The notes: generated by a model from the letters alone, not told the origin. Shown: positions 20,301 to 27,482, numbered from the stretch's first letter. The stretch is DNA of 35,866 bases from an uncultured Bacteroidaceae bacterium (GCA_905235565.1 CAJOLR010000032.1:1-35866), one strand, 5' to 3'. Numbers and translations: made by a program.

Positions 20301-20423
20301 ATAGAGTATGAGGTGAATGTTCAGAAACCCGGCCGATTCACCGTTGGAGTGGCAGTTATGCAGTGTCTCTACGCTCCTGCTTTCCGTGCAACTACAACAT
20401 CGGCTGTACTTACGGTTGAATGA
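14391..20423 (+). CDS. Alpha-2-macroglobulin-like secreted protein without thioester motif
   Basis: 2010-aa bacterial alpha-2-macroglobulin-like protein (COG2373-type). Signal peptide at residues 1-24 (LLIIIMTLTTATASA), not a lipobox, so it is predicted to be soluble periplasmic or exported. Residues ~25-370 are helical. The MG2 domain is near 570-660 (DRYTYLPGDSVHFTGVIYN), several further MG beta-domains follow, the A2M block LLTEWRVQGITFTDSLKTG is at ~1276, and an alpha/alpha toroid follows (~1465-1800; AQNDDGSWSWIAG near 1571). Where the Cys-x-Glu-Gln thioester normally opens the toroid, the sequence reads SLPVLIKTDDPSNLRLF, with no CxEQ anywhere. A segment near 1213 (LQGRAGGLDVV) resembles a TonB-receptor plug motif. 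A periplasmic protease-trapping or structural role is inferred. It has no adjacent pbpC and overlaps the convergent GNAT gene by 14 nt. Confidence 0.88.
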   Translation: MRHLVKITLLIIIMTLTTATASADKYSRAWKKVEQLIKDDLPESAVKEINSIWDMAAKDGDGRQLLKSAVYLTRVQQAYGENSIKGGIDLFNSLLPTLKVQEHKALCHAFLAKGYMHYWEMNRYNVSKRIPTDEENPPLEHWTPRMICDTICYHLNQSILLAGDVASGYYQDFFPGGNKAGQKLRPMLVDMMMDNAVVLVTDYRFTLAKRKFFDDARLYGTMGDFLEATRELTPEDPDLWQFYVLRQLTNHNFASKPDIRCTIDIRRMQVLNSYLENMDGWNKNDEEWLKGAVALAQTYSRKVKFSTMFYSMAARKIVDRVEDLKEDKAASLMRQAHDICIAAQKKWPKSEGALECMVIRDEIERKSVNLEFQSDFVPGERNIAKLLYTNVSTVYLKVVEVPSRFNSTTDEITLLSQLNQSNTVAEWSMRVNDPADFLEHNTLINIPPVMQGSYYLMASSGQSFSPGDCISYQYVECNGIMLLKMVQNNGTLVGTAVDTRTGKPVPDCKYTVWKINYNDEQTRVMTSGITESDGNIVIEGLKNDRYSIELESAGSKGNSIFSIPWQSDMPDRDYIRLFTDRYTYLPGDSVHFTGVIYNKGTEKGGIKAGVHVLMSATDYQTDVIIDSLVSDSMGVFKGSYRIPENQRPGRLVLRAEYADDGDPYAAIGGQTPVNVESFRQPKFEVKMDPCTEEVRYDVPVTITGRAVSFTGVPLEGAAVSWYAGVNPMSCHRFCIPDKSGSVRVGAGDIITGPDGSFSFCITVPSEMMLDNHVYVRVETVVTDVNGETHDGNTFFNAVQKPDRFIMVYTRNDVIGSNGDKTLRFDLNSSNGALSGPIDVKVVRLDWPEQPGLKLPFSVRLGIKEEKDRKELSQCADNLNLKERFPHYDFDFNGNDAMETVVFDGTVLYDKDDPESAELNLKGLRSGVYRVIANAQGCKEFKQEYTFCRVDDFDFVPLKPLLWGYNLETGASNLITANPGETVKIRLGNSRKGSIIHYIIENRYGVYERGMMESNGRQQILSIPVTEELIGMFSVHCSVLYEGVSENISFQFEVPDIPRKLNFEFITFRNVLEPDTEEEWQIRITDWRNNPVKAAIIMDMYDRALDTYGLNNISFNPFSAVWVGSRDLLYRSMEFANQYWPWLYSFGNNYEYKGKRAVTGTLLDPYSYRSMSLISDLRKVRSYSAASARLTGIDNDVEESAILLKEPSPQVEESLQGRAGGLDVVFNSAVLADELPDNAAQDQKGIALRTDLNPTGLFEYLVTDSDGLAKVRFRAPQLLTEWRVQGITFTDSLKTGRIDTTLITRKKIMVEPASPRFLRESDRMEFTVKVSNLTGQAFKADVIMTFTDAQTGKLLNIVEGGYKKSITIPAGGSTGTSFTVCVPAGLKALTYRLSAQTSGHSDGIQETIPVLSNRTQVVQALSLFNNGNEKRTFRFEVLDKPRSATMADEELTLEYSATPIWYAIQSLPVLIKTDDPSNLRLFHSMMGAAISQDLVRRYPAIRQMLDEWAALPVSEWQTQLERNQKLTGTLLEETPWLRCSNNERDRLHALATQLGTEETAQAFETALQKILDAQNDDGSWSWIAGCPANMHITDEIMQGLGLMIENGIIDVTPELKTVIQRGLDYLDGYFYKEYKAPQKPESLGYSELSYLLTRSYYSSYPFSDLTIASHTYFNRLAEIEDTHDLNIYFRTGLALLMARNGMKDRAEHIAATLLERSLYTDEMGRYWRDNAGGLMWHEAPIETQALIIRTLLAVDRKAEAAEAARWLLKQKQTTGWGSSPATAAAVVALMATGADAQLESDPDITIYVGKDAVRASDRKANAGYTTHTWQGPIGRDKATVTIDSKSEGISWGAVYRSFTEELDKVEHNENGMSLKRTIWRVIHGADGDRLEEVKPGTVLKVGDRLKIRFELTADRNLEYLQLADMRAATVEPVSTHAGYSYNWRDDIGYYTAPGNTRNVFYIDRLNKGSYVIEYEVNVQKPGRFTVGVAVMQCLYAPAFRATTTSAVLTVE

Positions 20424-20958
20424 GACGGTCGTAGGTGGTGTTGAAGACGGTTATCCGGCCATCGTGCCGGAATCCGTTCTTCAGATACAGGCGGTATGCA
20501 TTGTCATTATCCGGATCTACGGCAATGGTAGCCAGAGGTATACCTGATTCATCGCGTTGGCGCAGCATCTGCCGGATGAGTGCCGACGCGATTCCTTTGC
20601 GGCGGTACCCGGGCAGGACAGACAGCGAGTCCAGATAGTATTCCCCTGCACATGCCTCATCATCCATGGAACTGTAATCATCCCCTACATATATCCGTAT
20701 CATCGGGAATGTGACATCGCGCATCCGGCGGTATCCTGCTCCGTCATATGAAACCATCAGGCCGGCTGGTACACCATTGTACTCTGCTATAGTGGCATTG
20801 CGCCAGCTGTAGAGGGTGTCATCCCGGCGACATATGTCAGCCAGATGTCCGATATGGCCGTCATCTGCCTCGTCTATATGCAGCGCGCGCAGCACATTTT
20901 CAGCGATGAACCGGGCATCGGCCACAGTTGCTCTCCTAATTGTTATCTTTTCGGTCAT
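20410..20958 (-). CDS. GNAT-family N-acetyltransferase
   Basis: 182-aa acetyl-CoA-dependent acyltransferase of the GNAT superfamily. It begins MTEKITIRRATVADARFIAENV, and the acetyl-CoA pyrophosphate loop is GYRRKGIAS (R-x-x-G-x-A), preceded by the YYLDSLSVLP strand and followed by IAVDPDNDNAYRLYLKNGF, the usual motif B. The substrate is unknown. Start choice: a TTG at 20979 is in frame, but the -7 element TACTTTTG (plus strand 20967-20974) lies inside that extension, so the ATG at 20958 is preferred, giving a very short leader. The 3' end overlaps the end of the macroglobulin gene by 14 nt (tail to tail). Confidence 0.88.
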   Translation of the reverse strand: MTEKITIRRATVADARFIAENVLRALHIDEADDGHIGHLADICRRDDTLYSWRNATIAEYNGVPAGLMVSYDGAGYRRMRDVTFPMIRIYVGDDYSSMDDEACAGEYYLDSLSVLPGYRRKGIASALIRQMLRQRDESGIPLATIAVDPDNDNAYRLYLKNGFRHDGRITVFNTTYDRLIQP

Positions 20959-20961
20959 CAG

Positions 20962-20999
20962 TTTGGCAAAAGTACACAAATTTGTGGTATCTTCGCAAA
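20962..20999. promoter_or_regulatory. Overlapping divergent promoters with shared 12-bp palindrome CACAAATTTGTG
   Basis: Minus-strand promoter: TTTG (plus 20996-20999), 21 bp spacer, TACTTTTG (plus 20967-20974), driving the GNAT gene. Plus-strand promoter: TTTG 20962-20965, 22 bp spacer, TATCTTCG 20988-20995, driving the gate-domain gene. Each -33 abuts the other's -7. The common spacer is filled by a perfect palindrome CACAAATTTGTG (20975-20986), placed symmetrically and suitable as an operator. Confidence 0.6.
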
Positions 21000-21018
21000 T
21001 AATAATGTTCAGGCGCGT

Positions 21019-22245
21019 ATGGTACTTAATTGGATTTGGGTCTGTTTCTTTCTGATTGCATTTGCGGTGGCTGTCGTGCGGCTCTGCATGGGCGATGCCA
21101 GTATCTTTCAGGATATCATGGACTCAACCTTTTCATCGGCCAAGACCGGCTTTGAGATATCCCTGGGACTGACCGGTGTGCTCTCCTTATGGTTGGGTAT
21201 AATGAAGATAGGCGAAAAGGGCGGACTGGTCAATACCTTTGCCCGATGGCTCAGCCCTGTGTTCTCGCGCCTGTTTCCCGAACTGCCCAAGAACGATCCG
21301 GCTTACGGACATATATTCATGAACATAGCTGCCAATATGCTGGGGCTGGACAATGCAGCTACACCCATGGGCTTGAAGGCCATGGAGCGTATGCAGGAAC
21401 TGAACAGGAGCAAGGATGTGGCGTCAAATCCGATGATCATGTTCCTGGTGCTGAACACATCTGGCCTTACGATAATACCGGTGAGCGTGTTGGTATACCG
21501 TGCCCAGATGGGTGCAGCACAACCGGCTGACGTGTTCATTCCCATACTTCTGGCCACATTCTTCTCGACTCTTGTGGGTCTGCTGGTAACCTGTCTTATG
21601 CAGAGGATCAGGTTTGACAAGGTGCTCATCATGTTTGTGGGTGGGCTCAGTGTCATAGTGGCTTTGATCATCTGGGGATTCTCCCGGCTACCGGCTGTAA
21701 AGATCGGCCCGGTTTCCACATCGGCCGCCAACATCATCCTGCTGACTGTGATTATCGGATTCATCATATCCGGTATAAAGGCAAAGATCAACGTCTACGA
21801 GGCTTTTGTCGAGGGAGCCAAGGATGGTTTCACTACAGCCGTCAAGATAATCCCTTATCTGATTGCAATCCTGGTCGGCATCGGCGTGTTCCGTGCATCG
21901 GGCGCGATGGATGCCCTGGTGGGAGGTATCGGATGGTGCGCCGAAAAATGCGGTCTGGACAGCCAGTTTGTCGGGGCTCTGCCTACTGCGCTGATGAAAC
22001 CGCTCTCGGGCGGTGGCGCGCGCGGCCTTATGATCGATGCCATGACCACCTACGGGGCCGACTCATTTACCGGACGTCTGGCCTGCCTGTTCCAGGGGTC
22101 AACCGATACTACATTCTATATCCTTGCGGTGTACTTTGGAAGTGTCAATATCAAGAACACCCGGTATGCAGTAGGCTGTGGCCTTCTGGCAGACCTGGCG
22201 GGCATACTTGCGGCCATATTCCTGGCTTATCTTTTCTTTGCTTAA
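21019..22245 (+). CDS. Nucleoside recognition (gate) domain membrane protein, SpmA/SpmB-like fusion
   Basis: 408-aa polytopic membrane protein with two Gate/nucleoside-recognition domains (PF07670-like): an N-terminal half with FEISLGLTGVLSLWLGIMKIGEKGG and MAANMLGLDNAATPMGLKAMERM-type sequences resembling SpmA, and a C-terminal half with EGAKDGFTTAVKIIPYLIAILVGI and LPTALMKPLSGGGARGL resembling SpmB. Outside sporulators such proteins are common but functionally uncharacterised; transport of a nucleoside-like solute is only a family-name inference. Start choice: the frame is open from 20845, but ATG 21019 follows the promoter at 20988 and gives the expected N-terminus MVLNWIWV. ybeY starts 12 nt after its stop. 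Confidence 0.85.
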   Translation: MVLNWIWVCFFLIAFAVAVVRLCMGDASIFQDIMDSTFSSAKTGFEISLGLTGVLSLWLGIMKIGEKGGLVNTFARWLSPVFSRLFPELPKNDPAYGHIFMNIAANMLGLDNAATPMGLKAMERMQELNRSKDVASNPMIMFLVLNTSGLTIIPVSVLVYRAQMGAAQPADVFIPILLATFFSTLVGLLVTCLMQRIRFDKVLIMFVGGLSVIVALIIWGFSRLPAVKIGPVSTSAANIILLTVIIGFIISGIKAKINVYEAFVEGAKDGFTTAVKIIPYLIAILVGIGVFRASGAMDALVGGIGWCAEKCGLDSQFVGALPTALMKPLSGGGARGLMIDAMTTYGADSFTGRLACLFQGSTDTTFYILAVYFGSVNIKNTRYAVGCGLLADLAGILAAIFLAYLFFA

Positions 22246-22257
22246 TTTTTTTTTACG

Positions 22258-22686
22258 ATGATATCATTCCTGACCGAAAACATAAAGATGCCCAAGCTTG
22301 ACCGAAAGGCCGTAAGGGCATGGATTACTGCTGTGGCCGCCACCTATGACGGCCGCCGGGTAGGCAACGTGAACTATATTTTCTGTAATGACGAGCGTAT
22401 GATTCAGGTTAACAATGAGTTCCTTGGACATGATTATTACACGGACATAATCACGTTTGATTACAGTGAACCCGGGGTGGTGAGCGGAGACATGTATATT
22501 AGCCTGGATACGGTTCTGAGTAACAGTTCCAAGTTTAAGACGTCTTATGAGCAGGAACTATTGAGAGTGATCATTCACGGGGTGCTGCACCTTTGCGGCA
22601 TCAATGACAAGGGACGCGGTGAGAGAGCTGTCATGGAGGCGGCCGAGGAGCGTGCTCTTGATTTGTGGTACAAGAAACAATTCTGA
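22258..22686 (+). CDS. ybeY: Endoribonuclease YbeY (rRNA maturation factor)
   Basis: 142-aa YbeY-family metalloprotein acting in 16S rRNA 3'-end maturation and ribosome quality control. The family core VNYIFCNDERMIQVNNEFLGHDYYTDIITFDY is intact. The canonical zinc motif HGxLHLxGYDH appears as HGVLHLCGINDKG: His107 and His111 are present, but the third ligand position (residue 117) is Asp. This substitution seems usual for Bacteroidota members, so it does not argue for loss of function. It lies 12 nt after the gate-domain gene and 2 nt before the TPR gene ATG, within the same transcription unit. Confidence 0.93.
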   Translation: MISFLTENIKMPKLDRKAVRAWITAVAATYDGRRVGNVNYIFCNDERMIQVNNEFLGHDYYTDIITFDYSEPGVVSGDMYISLDTVLSNSSKFKTSYEQELLRVIIHGVLHLCGINDKGRGERAVMEAAEERALDLWYKKQF

Positions 22687-22688
22687 TA

Positions 22689-25600
22689 ATGGTTAAGAGG
22701 ATAATAATACCAGTCCTGTTGCTGCTTGGTTCAGTCTTTCAGCATACTGCAGCCCAGAACAGACTGACGGATCAGGGCACCAGGCTGCTTGATGAGTGTC
22801 GCACACTGTTCTCACAGGGTGATTACAGCGCTGCCGGAACGTTGCTGGCCGAATGGGATGCCCTGAAATCAAAGACAGGTGCGGCTCGCACGGAGGAGAC
22901 AGATTACATGCGTACGGTAATATCAGCCGAGAATGACCTGGCAGGATCGCTTGACATGATCATTGCTTTCAGGGAGAAATATCCCGAGTCCATCTATTCC
23001 AACCGCATGGAGGCGCTGTTGGGCTCAAGCTATTTTGCCTGCCGGGAGTACCGGAAGGCACTGGAGTGTTTTGACGAGACAGACCCGCTGCTGCTTGAGG
23101 ACCGTGACAGCCGCAGGCTGGTGCGACACAATGCGATATCCATGATCAGGTGCGGACAGACTGATGAGGGTTATTTGCAGCTCAGTATCCTGGAGCGTCT
23201 GACCGATAATCCGGAGACCGATGAGGACATAATCTTTTATAAAGCCTATGTGGATTATGCAAGAGGAAACCAGGATAAGGCAAAGGCCGGCTTTGAGAGA
23301 TCTGTCGGTACAGCCCACTCTGACGAGGCACGTCTCTATCTGGCCGACATTGACCTTAGGGGAAACGGAGACCATTCCGAGGCATATGAGACCGCACTCC
23401 AGATGGTGGAGTCTTCCGATGACGTAGCCCTGGAGGCCGAGGCCGAGCGAATATTGGGAGAATATATGTACCGCAGGGGTGATTACAGTGAGGCCGTATC
23501 ACTTCTTACCAGCAGCTATCTGGTCCAGGACTTGAGTGCCGATCCCCGATACGATATGTATCTGCTGGGCATGTCATGCTTCAGGCTGTCCGATATGAAC
23601 GGAGCGATAGAGAATCTCTCCGAGGTGGCCGAAGGCAATGATGACATGGCACAGAATGCAGCCCTCCATGTGGGTCTGGCGGCATTGTCTCAGGGAAACA
23701 AGGAGATGGCCCGTATGTATTTCGGCCAGGCTTCATCCATGCCCGGCAGGCCTGAGGCCAGGGAGCAGGCTCTCTATAACTATGCCATGATAGTCCATGA
23801 GACTTCATTCTCTCCGTTCGCCGAGTCTGTAACTTCATTCGAGCGTTTCCTGAATGAGTTTCCGGGCTCACAATACGCCGAGAGGGTAAGCAGCTATCTG
23901 GTTGACGTTTATCTGAACACCACCAGCTATGATGCCGCTCTGGAATCAATCTCCAAGTTAAAGAATCCGGGTTCGTCAATATTGGCAGCCAAACTGCAGC
24001 TGCTCTTCAACAAGGCAATGGACAAGATGGCTTCCGGCGATTATGACGAAGTACCCAGGCTGCTGACCGATGTCATATCGCTTGACCGCTATGACCATAC
24101 AACGGCCACTGAGGCTTTTTTCTGGAGAGGTGAGGCATATTACCGCCTGAATGAACTCTCCAGGGCAGAGACCGACTACAGGCGTTATCTGGCTCAGACA
24201 GGGAACAGAAAGACCAGAAGCGTATCTCTCTCCAATTATGGATTGGGGTATGTTTATTACAGGAATCAGGATTATGACAAGGCCTGGCCATATTTCCGCA
24301 CAGTGGTTGACCTGAATGACAATACGGGCGCAGGTAATGACATCATTGCCGATGCCAGCCTGAGGACTGCCGACTGCCTGTTCTATGGCCGCCAGTATGA
24401 TGCCGCCAAGGAGTATTACACAACGGCAATTAATCTGGATATGGGCATCGGTGATTACGCCCTCTATCAGACAGCGCTGGTAAACGGCCTGCAACGTAAA
24501 TATGACCTTAAGATTCAGGACCTGAACCGTCTGCTGGATATGTATCCTGAGTCTCCCTACGTTCCCTCTGCGCTGTATGAGCAGGGACGTGCATATCAGC
24601 AGACAGACAAGTCCCAGGATGCCGTCCGGGTATACAGGCGTATCAAGTCCGATTATCCTGGAACAGACCTGGCCCGCAAGGCTTCGGCCGAGTCAGCGCT
24701 CATATATTATCAGACAGGTGATTATGACTATGCAATAGAAGCCTACAAGGAGGTAATAGCCAAATATCCCGGAAGTGATGAGGCACGTACGGCTCTTGCT
24801 GACCTTAAATCCATTTATTTGGAGAAAGGGGATGTGAATTCATATCTGGAGTTTGCAGGCTCTGTCCAGGGTGCGGCCCCGATTGCAGCCAACGAGCGTG
24901 ATTCATTGTCCTATGCCGCAGCCGAGGGCCTTTTCAGCCGTGGAGAGAAAGAGGCGGCTCTGGAGCGTTTCGGACAGTACCTGAATGATTTTCCCGACGG
25001 TGCCTTTGCCATGAACGCATGGTATTATCAGGGAATACTGCTTGAAGAGCAGAATGATTATGAGCGTGCTTATGAAAGCTATATGCGCGTGACCGTAAAT
25101 GAGAACAGCCGTCTGTGCGAGAGTGCAATGGACCGCGCCTCCATGATGGCTTGGAATGTGGGTGATTGGGAGACTGCCATGGATACCTATATAAGGCTGT
25201 ATGACAGGACTACCAATGCGGAGCGTCAGCGCCGCAGTCTCTACTCCATAGTCTATTCGGCAGGTATGATCAATGAATATGATGCCGTAATACAGTATGC
25301 CGACAAGGCCCTTCAGTCACAACAGTCCAAGGAACAGGTTACGGAGATAAATTATTACTATGCCAAGGCTCTGCTCTCCAAGGGTAACAGGCAGAAGGCG
25401 CTCCCCCTGCTGGAGGAGTTATCCAAGGATACACGCTCCCAGTACGGAGCCGAGTCGGACTATCTGTTAAGCCAGACCCTGTTTGACAGCGGCGACAGCG
25501 AGGGTGCCGAAAAGGTCATCATGGCGTTCATAAAGGAGGGAACACCTCATATGTATTGGCTGGCCCGCAGTTTCATACTGCTCAGTGACATCTGCAAGTC

Positions 25601-25703
25601 ACAGGGTAAGGATGTCGAGGCCCGTCAGTATCTGCTTTCTCTCAAGAACAACTATACGGAGAATGATGACATAGCCAGAATGATTGATGAACGACTTGAA
25701 TGA
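22689..25703 (+). CDS. Secreted tetratricopeptide-repeat protein, ~1000 aa
   Basis: 1004-aa protein with a signal peptide (MVKRIIIPVLLLLGSVFQHTAAQ) and an otherwise nearly continuous array of TPR/Sel1-like helical repeats, recognisable by recurring patterns such as GDYSEAVSLL, NQDYDKAWPYF, GRQYDAAKEYY, QDAVRVYRRIKSDYPGT and GDYDYAIEAYKEVIAKYPGSDEA. It has no Cys lipobox and no catalytic domain. TPR arrays are protein-binding scaffolds; a periplasmic scaffold or adaptor is inferred. ATG 22689 is preferred to 22665 (which lies inside ybeY) because it places the signal peptide at the N-terminus. The stop is 7 nt before the ATG of a beta-barrel protein, suggesting that the two products work together. 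Confidence 0.88.
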   Translation: MVKRIIIPVLLLLGSVFQHTAAQNRLTDQGTRLLDECRTLFSQGDYSAAGTLLAEWDALKSKTGAARTEETDYMRTVISAENDLAGSLDMIIAFREKYPESIYSNRMEALLGSSYFACREYRKALECFDETDPLLLEDRDSRRLVRHNAISMIRCGQTDEGYLQLSILERLTDNPETDEDIIFYKAYVDYARGNQDKAKAGFERSVGTAHSDEARLYLADIDLRGNGDHSEAYETALQMVESSDDVALEAEAERILGEYMYRRGDYSEAVSLLTSSYLVQDLSADPRYDMYLLGMSCFRLSDMNGAIENLSEVAEGNDDMAQNAALHVGLAALSQGNKEMARMYFGQASSMPGRPEAREQALYNYAMIVHETSFSPFAESVTSFERFLNEFPGSQYAERVSSYLVDVYLNTTSYDAALESISKLKNPGSSILAAKLQLLFNKAMDKMASGDYDEVPRLLTDVISLDRYDHTTATEAFFWRGEAYYRLNELSRAETDYRRYLAQTGNRKTRSVSLSNYGLGYVYYRNQDYDKAWPYFRTVVDLNDNTGAGNDIIADASLRTADCLFYGRQYDAAKEYYTTAINLDMGIGDYALYQTALVNGLQRKYDLKIQDLNRLLDMYPESPYVPSALYEQGRAYQQTDKSQDAVRVYRRIKSDYPGTDLARKASAESALIYYQTGDYDYAIEAYKEVIAKYPGSDEARTALADLKSIYLEKGDVNSYLEFAGSVQGAAPIAANERDSLSYAAAEGLFSRGEKEAALERFGQYLNDFPDGAFAMNAWYYQGILLEEQNDYERAYESYMRVTVNENSRLCESAMDRASMMAWNVGDWETAMDTYIRLYDRTTNAERQRRSLYSIVYSAGMINEYDAVIQYADKALQSQQSKEQVTEINYYYAKALLSKGNRQKALPLLEELSKDTRSQYGAESDYLLSQTLFDSGDSEGAEKVIMAFIKEGTPHMYWLARSFILLSDICKSQGKDVEARQYLLSLKNNYTENDDIARMIDERLE

Positions 25704-25710
25704 TTGCCCT

Positions 25711-27351
25711 ATGAAAAGATATATAACATTGGCCTTGCTGGCCATGACATACTGTATCGGGGTCAATGCCCAGAATGACAATATCCCGTCCAGGTCACTT
25801 ACCATTGAAGGTAATTACAATCCGTCAGTTACCGATGCCGGAAAGATCATGCCGGTGCCCGATAAACGACATCAGGAGCGTCAGGCTGCCGCAGTCAGCT
25901 ACAATACGGCGGTCAATCCTTATTCCGGAACAGACCGTAAGCCGATGCATACCTTCGGCTCGCTTTCGGACAGTGTGCGCAAGGCCAGCCATACCGGTCT
26001 GGTGCGTTTTGGCTATGGGTTGAGGAACCTAAGTGACGGATTGCTTGATTTCAAGTGGAATATATCCGAAAGGGATTTCCTCAGCATATCGGGTGCCATG
26101 AACGGGTGGGCTACAAAACCCGCCGGAGATTGGAAATCCAGGATGTTTGTGGCAGATTTGGCAGCGGCCTATTCTCACAGGTTCAACAGCTTTACGGTCA
26201 GTGTGGACGGAGCCTACGGGCATTCACGCTATAACTTCATGCCGGGAGTAGCCATGGATTCCGCAAAGCTGGCTGCCAGTGACCTTATGCTCAAGAGCAA
26301 CCGTGGACATCTGGGCCTGTCAGCGTCAGGACGTGCCGGGCAGGTTGAATGGTATGGTTCGGCTGCCATGGAGTGGCTGTCGCGCGGATCTATGGTGCTG
26401 AACGGAGTGGAGATGAACAACAGCGAGCGTATTATCCGTATTGCCGCCGGAGCCAGTATGCCTTGGGCCGAAGGTACAGGCGGAGTAGACTACCGGCAGA
26501 AAACCGCACTTCTTGACTGGACAGGCCTGAAAGGTATCACTTACTCTGACTTTACTACCATAACCTTAGCTCCTTACTGGAGCCGGGAGTGGGATAACGT
26601 GGATGCCAGGTTCGGCTTGAATCTGGATATCCGTTCAAGAGCCGGGCATAAGTTTATGATGTCTCCAATGGTAACTGCAGGTTATACCATAGATGACCGT
26701 TTCAGACTGGATGCAGGAGCTGTGGGCGGTCTGATTGACAATAATATGCGTTCTTTGGCCGGTATTTCGCCATACTGGTCCGAGGAGGCGCGTATCAGGG
26801 ATGGTTATGAATTGATGAATCTGTTTGCCGGTGTGTCATACTGTCAGATCAACAGGCTCAACATTTCTTTCAAAGCCGGATATCGTCATACCATTGATGA
26901 GTTGTTCCAGGTAAGAGCCGACTCACTGATAGTTACTTCTATGTTGCGCCAGAACTCGTCGGATGTCCTGTATGCACGTCTGGACGCAGACCTTCAGTTC
27001 TCAGACCGTACGCAGGTCAGGTTTGACATGACCTACAATGACTATCTTGGAAGGAATATAGGAAGTTACATGGTGCTGAAGCCTGCTTTTGACGGTACTC
27101 TGTACGGACGCACCATACTGATGCCCGGGTTGGACCTGATGCTGTCGTACAGGCTGATGGCGTTCCACAGGGTGAACGGCAAGGCAATGCCCACAGTCAA
27201 TGACCTGGCTCTTACTGCCGACTATGACATTACAGACAATCTGTCTTGCTATGCTACCTTCAGGCAGTTGCTGGGAGGCGACTATTACTATTATGCCGGT
27301 TATCGGGCCCTCAAGCCGTCGTTCATGCTGGGTCTCACCTATCGCTTTTAG
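25711..27351 (+). CDS. Predicted outer-membrane beta-barrel protein
   Basis: 546-aa exported protein: signal peptide MKRYITLALLAMTYCIGVNAQ, then a conserved-looking N-terminal stretch (SLTIEGNYNPSVTDAGKIMPVPD) before a long series of alternating amphipathic strands rich in Tyr, Gly and Arg, ending in ...LGLTYRF. The C-terminal Phe is the usual BAM-recognised end of outer-membrane barrels. No TonB plug or carboxypeptidase-like regulatory domain is present, so it is not a full TonB receptor. ATG 25711 is chosen over 25684 because the latter lies within the TPR gene and would bury the signal peptide. It is immediately downstream of the TPR gene and followed by a terminator. Function unknown; a partner of the TPR protein is the main inference. 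Confidence 0.82.
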   Translation: MKRYITLALLAMTYCIGVNAQNDNIPSRSLTIEGNYNPSVTDAGKIMPVPDKRHQERQAAAVSYNTAVNPYSGTDRKPMHTFGSLSDSVRKASHTGLVRFGYGLRNLSDGLLDFKWNISERDFLSISGAMNGWATKPAGDWKSRMFVADLAAAYSHRFNSFTVSVDGAYGHSRYNFMPGVAMDSAKLAASDLMLKSNRGHLGLSASGRAGQVEWYGSAAMEWLSRGSMVLNGVEMNNSERIIRIAAGASMPWAEGTGGVDYRQKTALLDWTGLKGITYSDFTTITLAPYWSREWDNVDARFGLNLDIRSRAGHKFMMSPMVTAGYTIDDRFRLDAGAVGGLIDNNMRSLAGISPYWSEEARIRDGYELMNLFAGVSYCQINRLNISFKAGYRHTIDELFQVRADSLIVTSMLRQNSSDVLYARLDADLQFSDRTQVRFDMTYNDYLGRNIGSYMVLKPAFDGTLYGRTILMPGLDLMLSYRLMAFHRVNGKAMPTVNDLALTADYDITDNLSCYATFRQLLGGDYYYYAGYRALKPSFMLGLTYRF

Positions 27352-27384
27352 CGCCGTAAGGCAGCAGTTGCCGCCGTGAGCCGT

Positions 27385-27406
27385 ATGACCCGGCCGGTCA
27401 TTTTTT
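27385..27406 (+). terminator. Intrinsic terminator after the TPR/outer-membrane-protein operon
   Basis: Stem ATGACC (27385-27390) / GGTCAT (27396-27401), loop CGGCC, followed by six T (27401-27406). It lies 34 nt after the barrel gene stop. Confidence 0.75.
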
Positions 27407-27425
27407 ATTAATTATAAATTAATAA
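27405..27425. repeat. AT-only palindrome, 9-bp arms, 3-nt centre
   Basis: Every base from 27405 to 27425 is A or T; arms TTATTAATT and AATTAATAA are perfectly complementary around ATA. It lies between two terminator-like hairpins, shares its left end with the T-tract of the first and its right end with the stem of the second. Confidence 0.7.
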
Positions 27426-27463
27426 GGTGGAGAGTGCGTTTTTTTTATGCACGTCCACCTTTT
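27424..27463 (+). terminator. Second terminator-like hairpin upstream of topA
   Basis: Outer stem AAGGTGGA (27424-27431) / TCCACCTT (27454-27461), perfect over 8 bp, continued after a small internal loop by GTGC (27434-27437) / GCAC (27449-27452), with a T-rich apical loop and a short T-tract (27460-27463). Its 3' arm ends only 20 nt before the topA -7 box, so it overlaps the -33 region and may be regulatory as well as terminating. Confidence 0.6.
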
Positions 27464-27482
27464 CTATATGTATTTTTTGTTC

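Noticed and set aside
20845-21018. 58-codon N-terminal extension of the gate-domain protein
   Set aside because: It would run through the divergent promoter and the acetyltransferase 5' end; the conserved N-terminus begins at ATG 21019.
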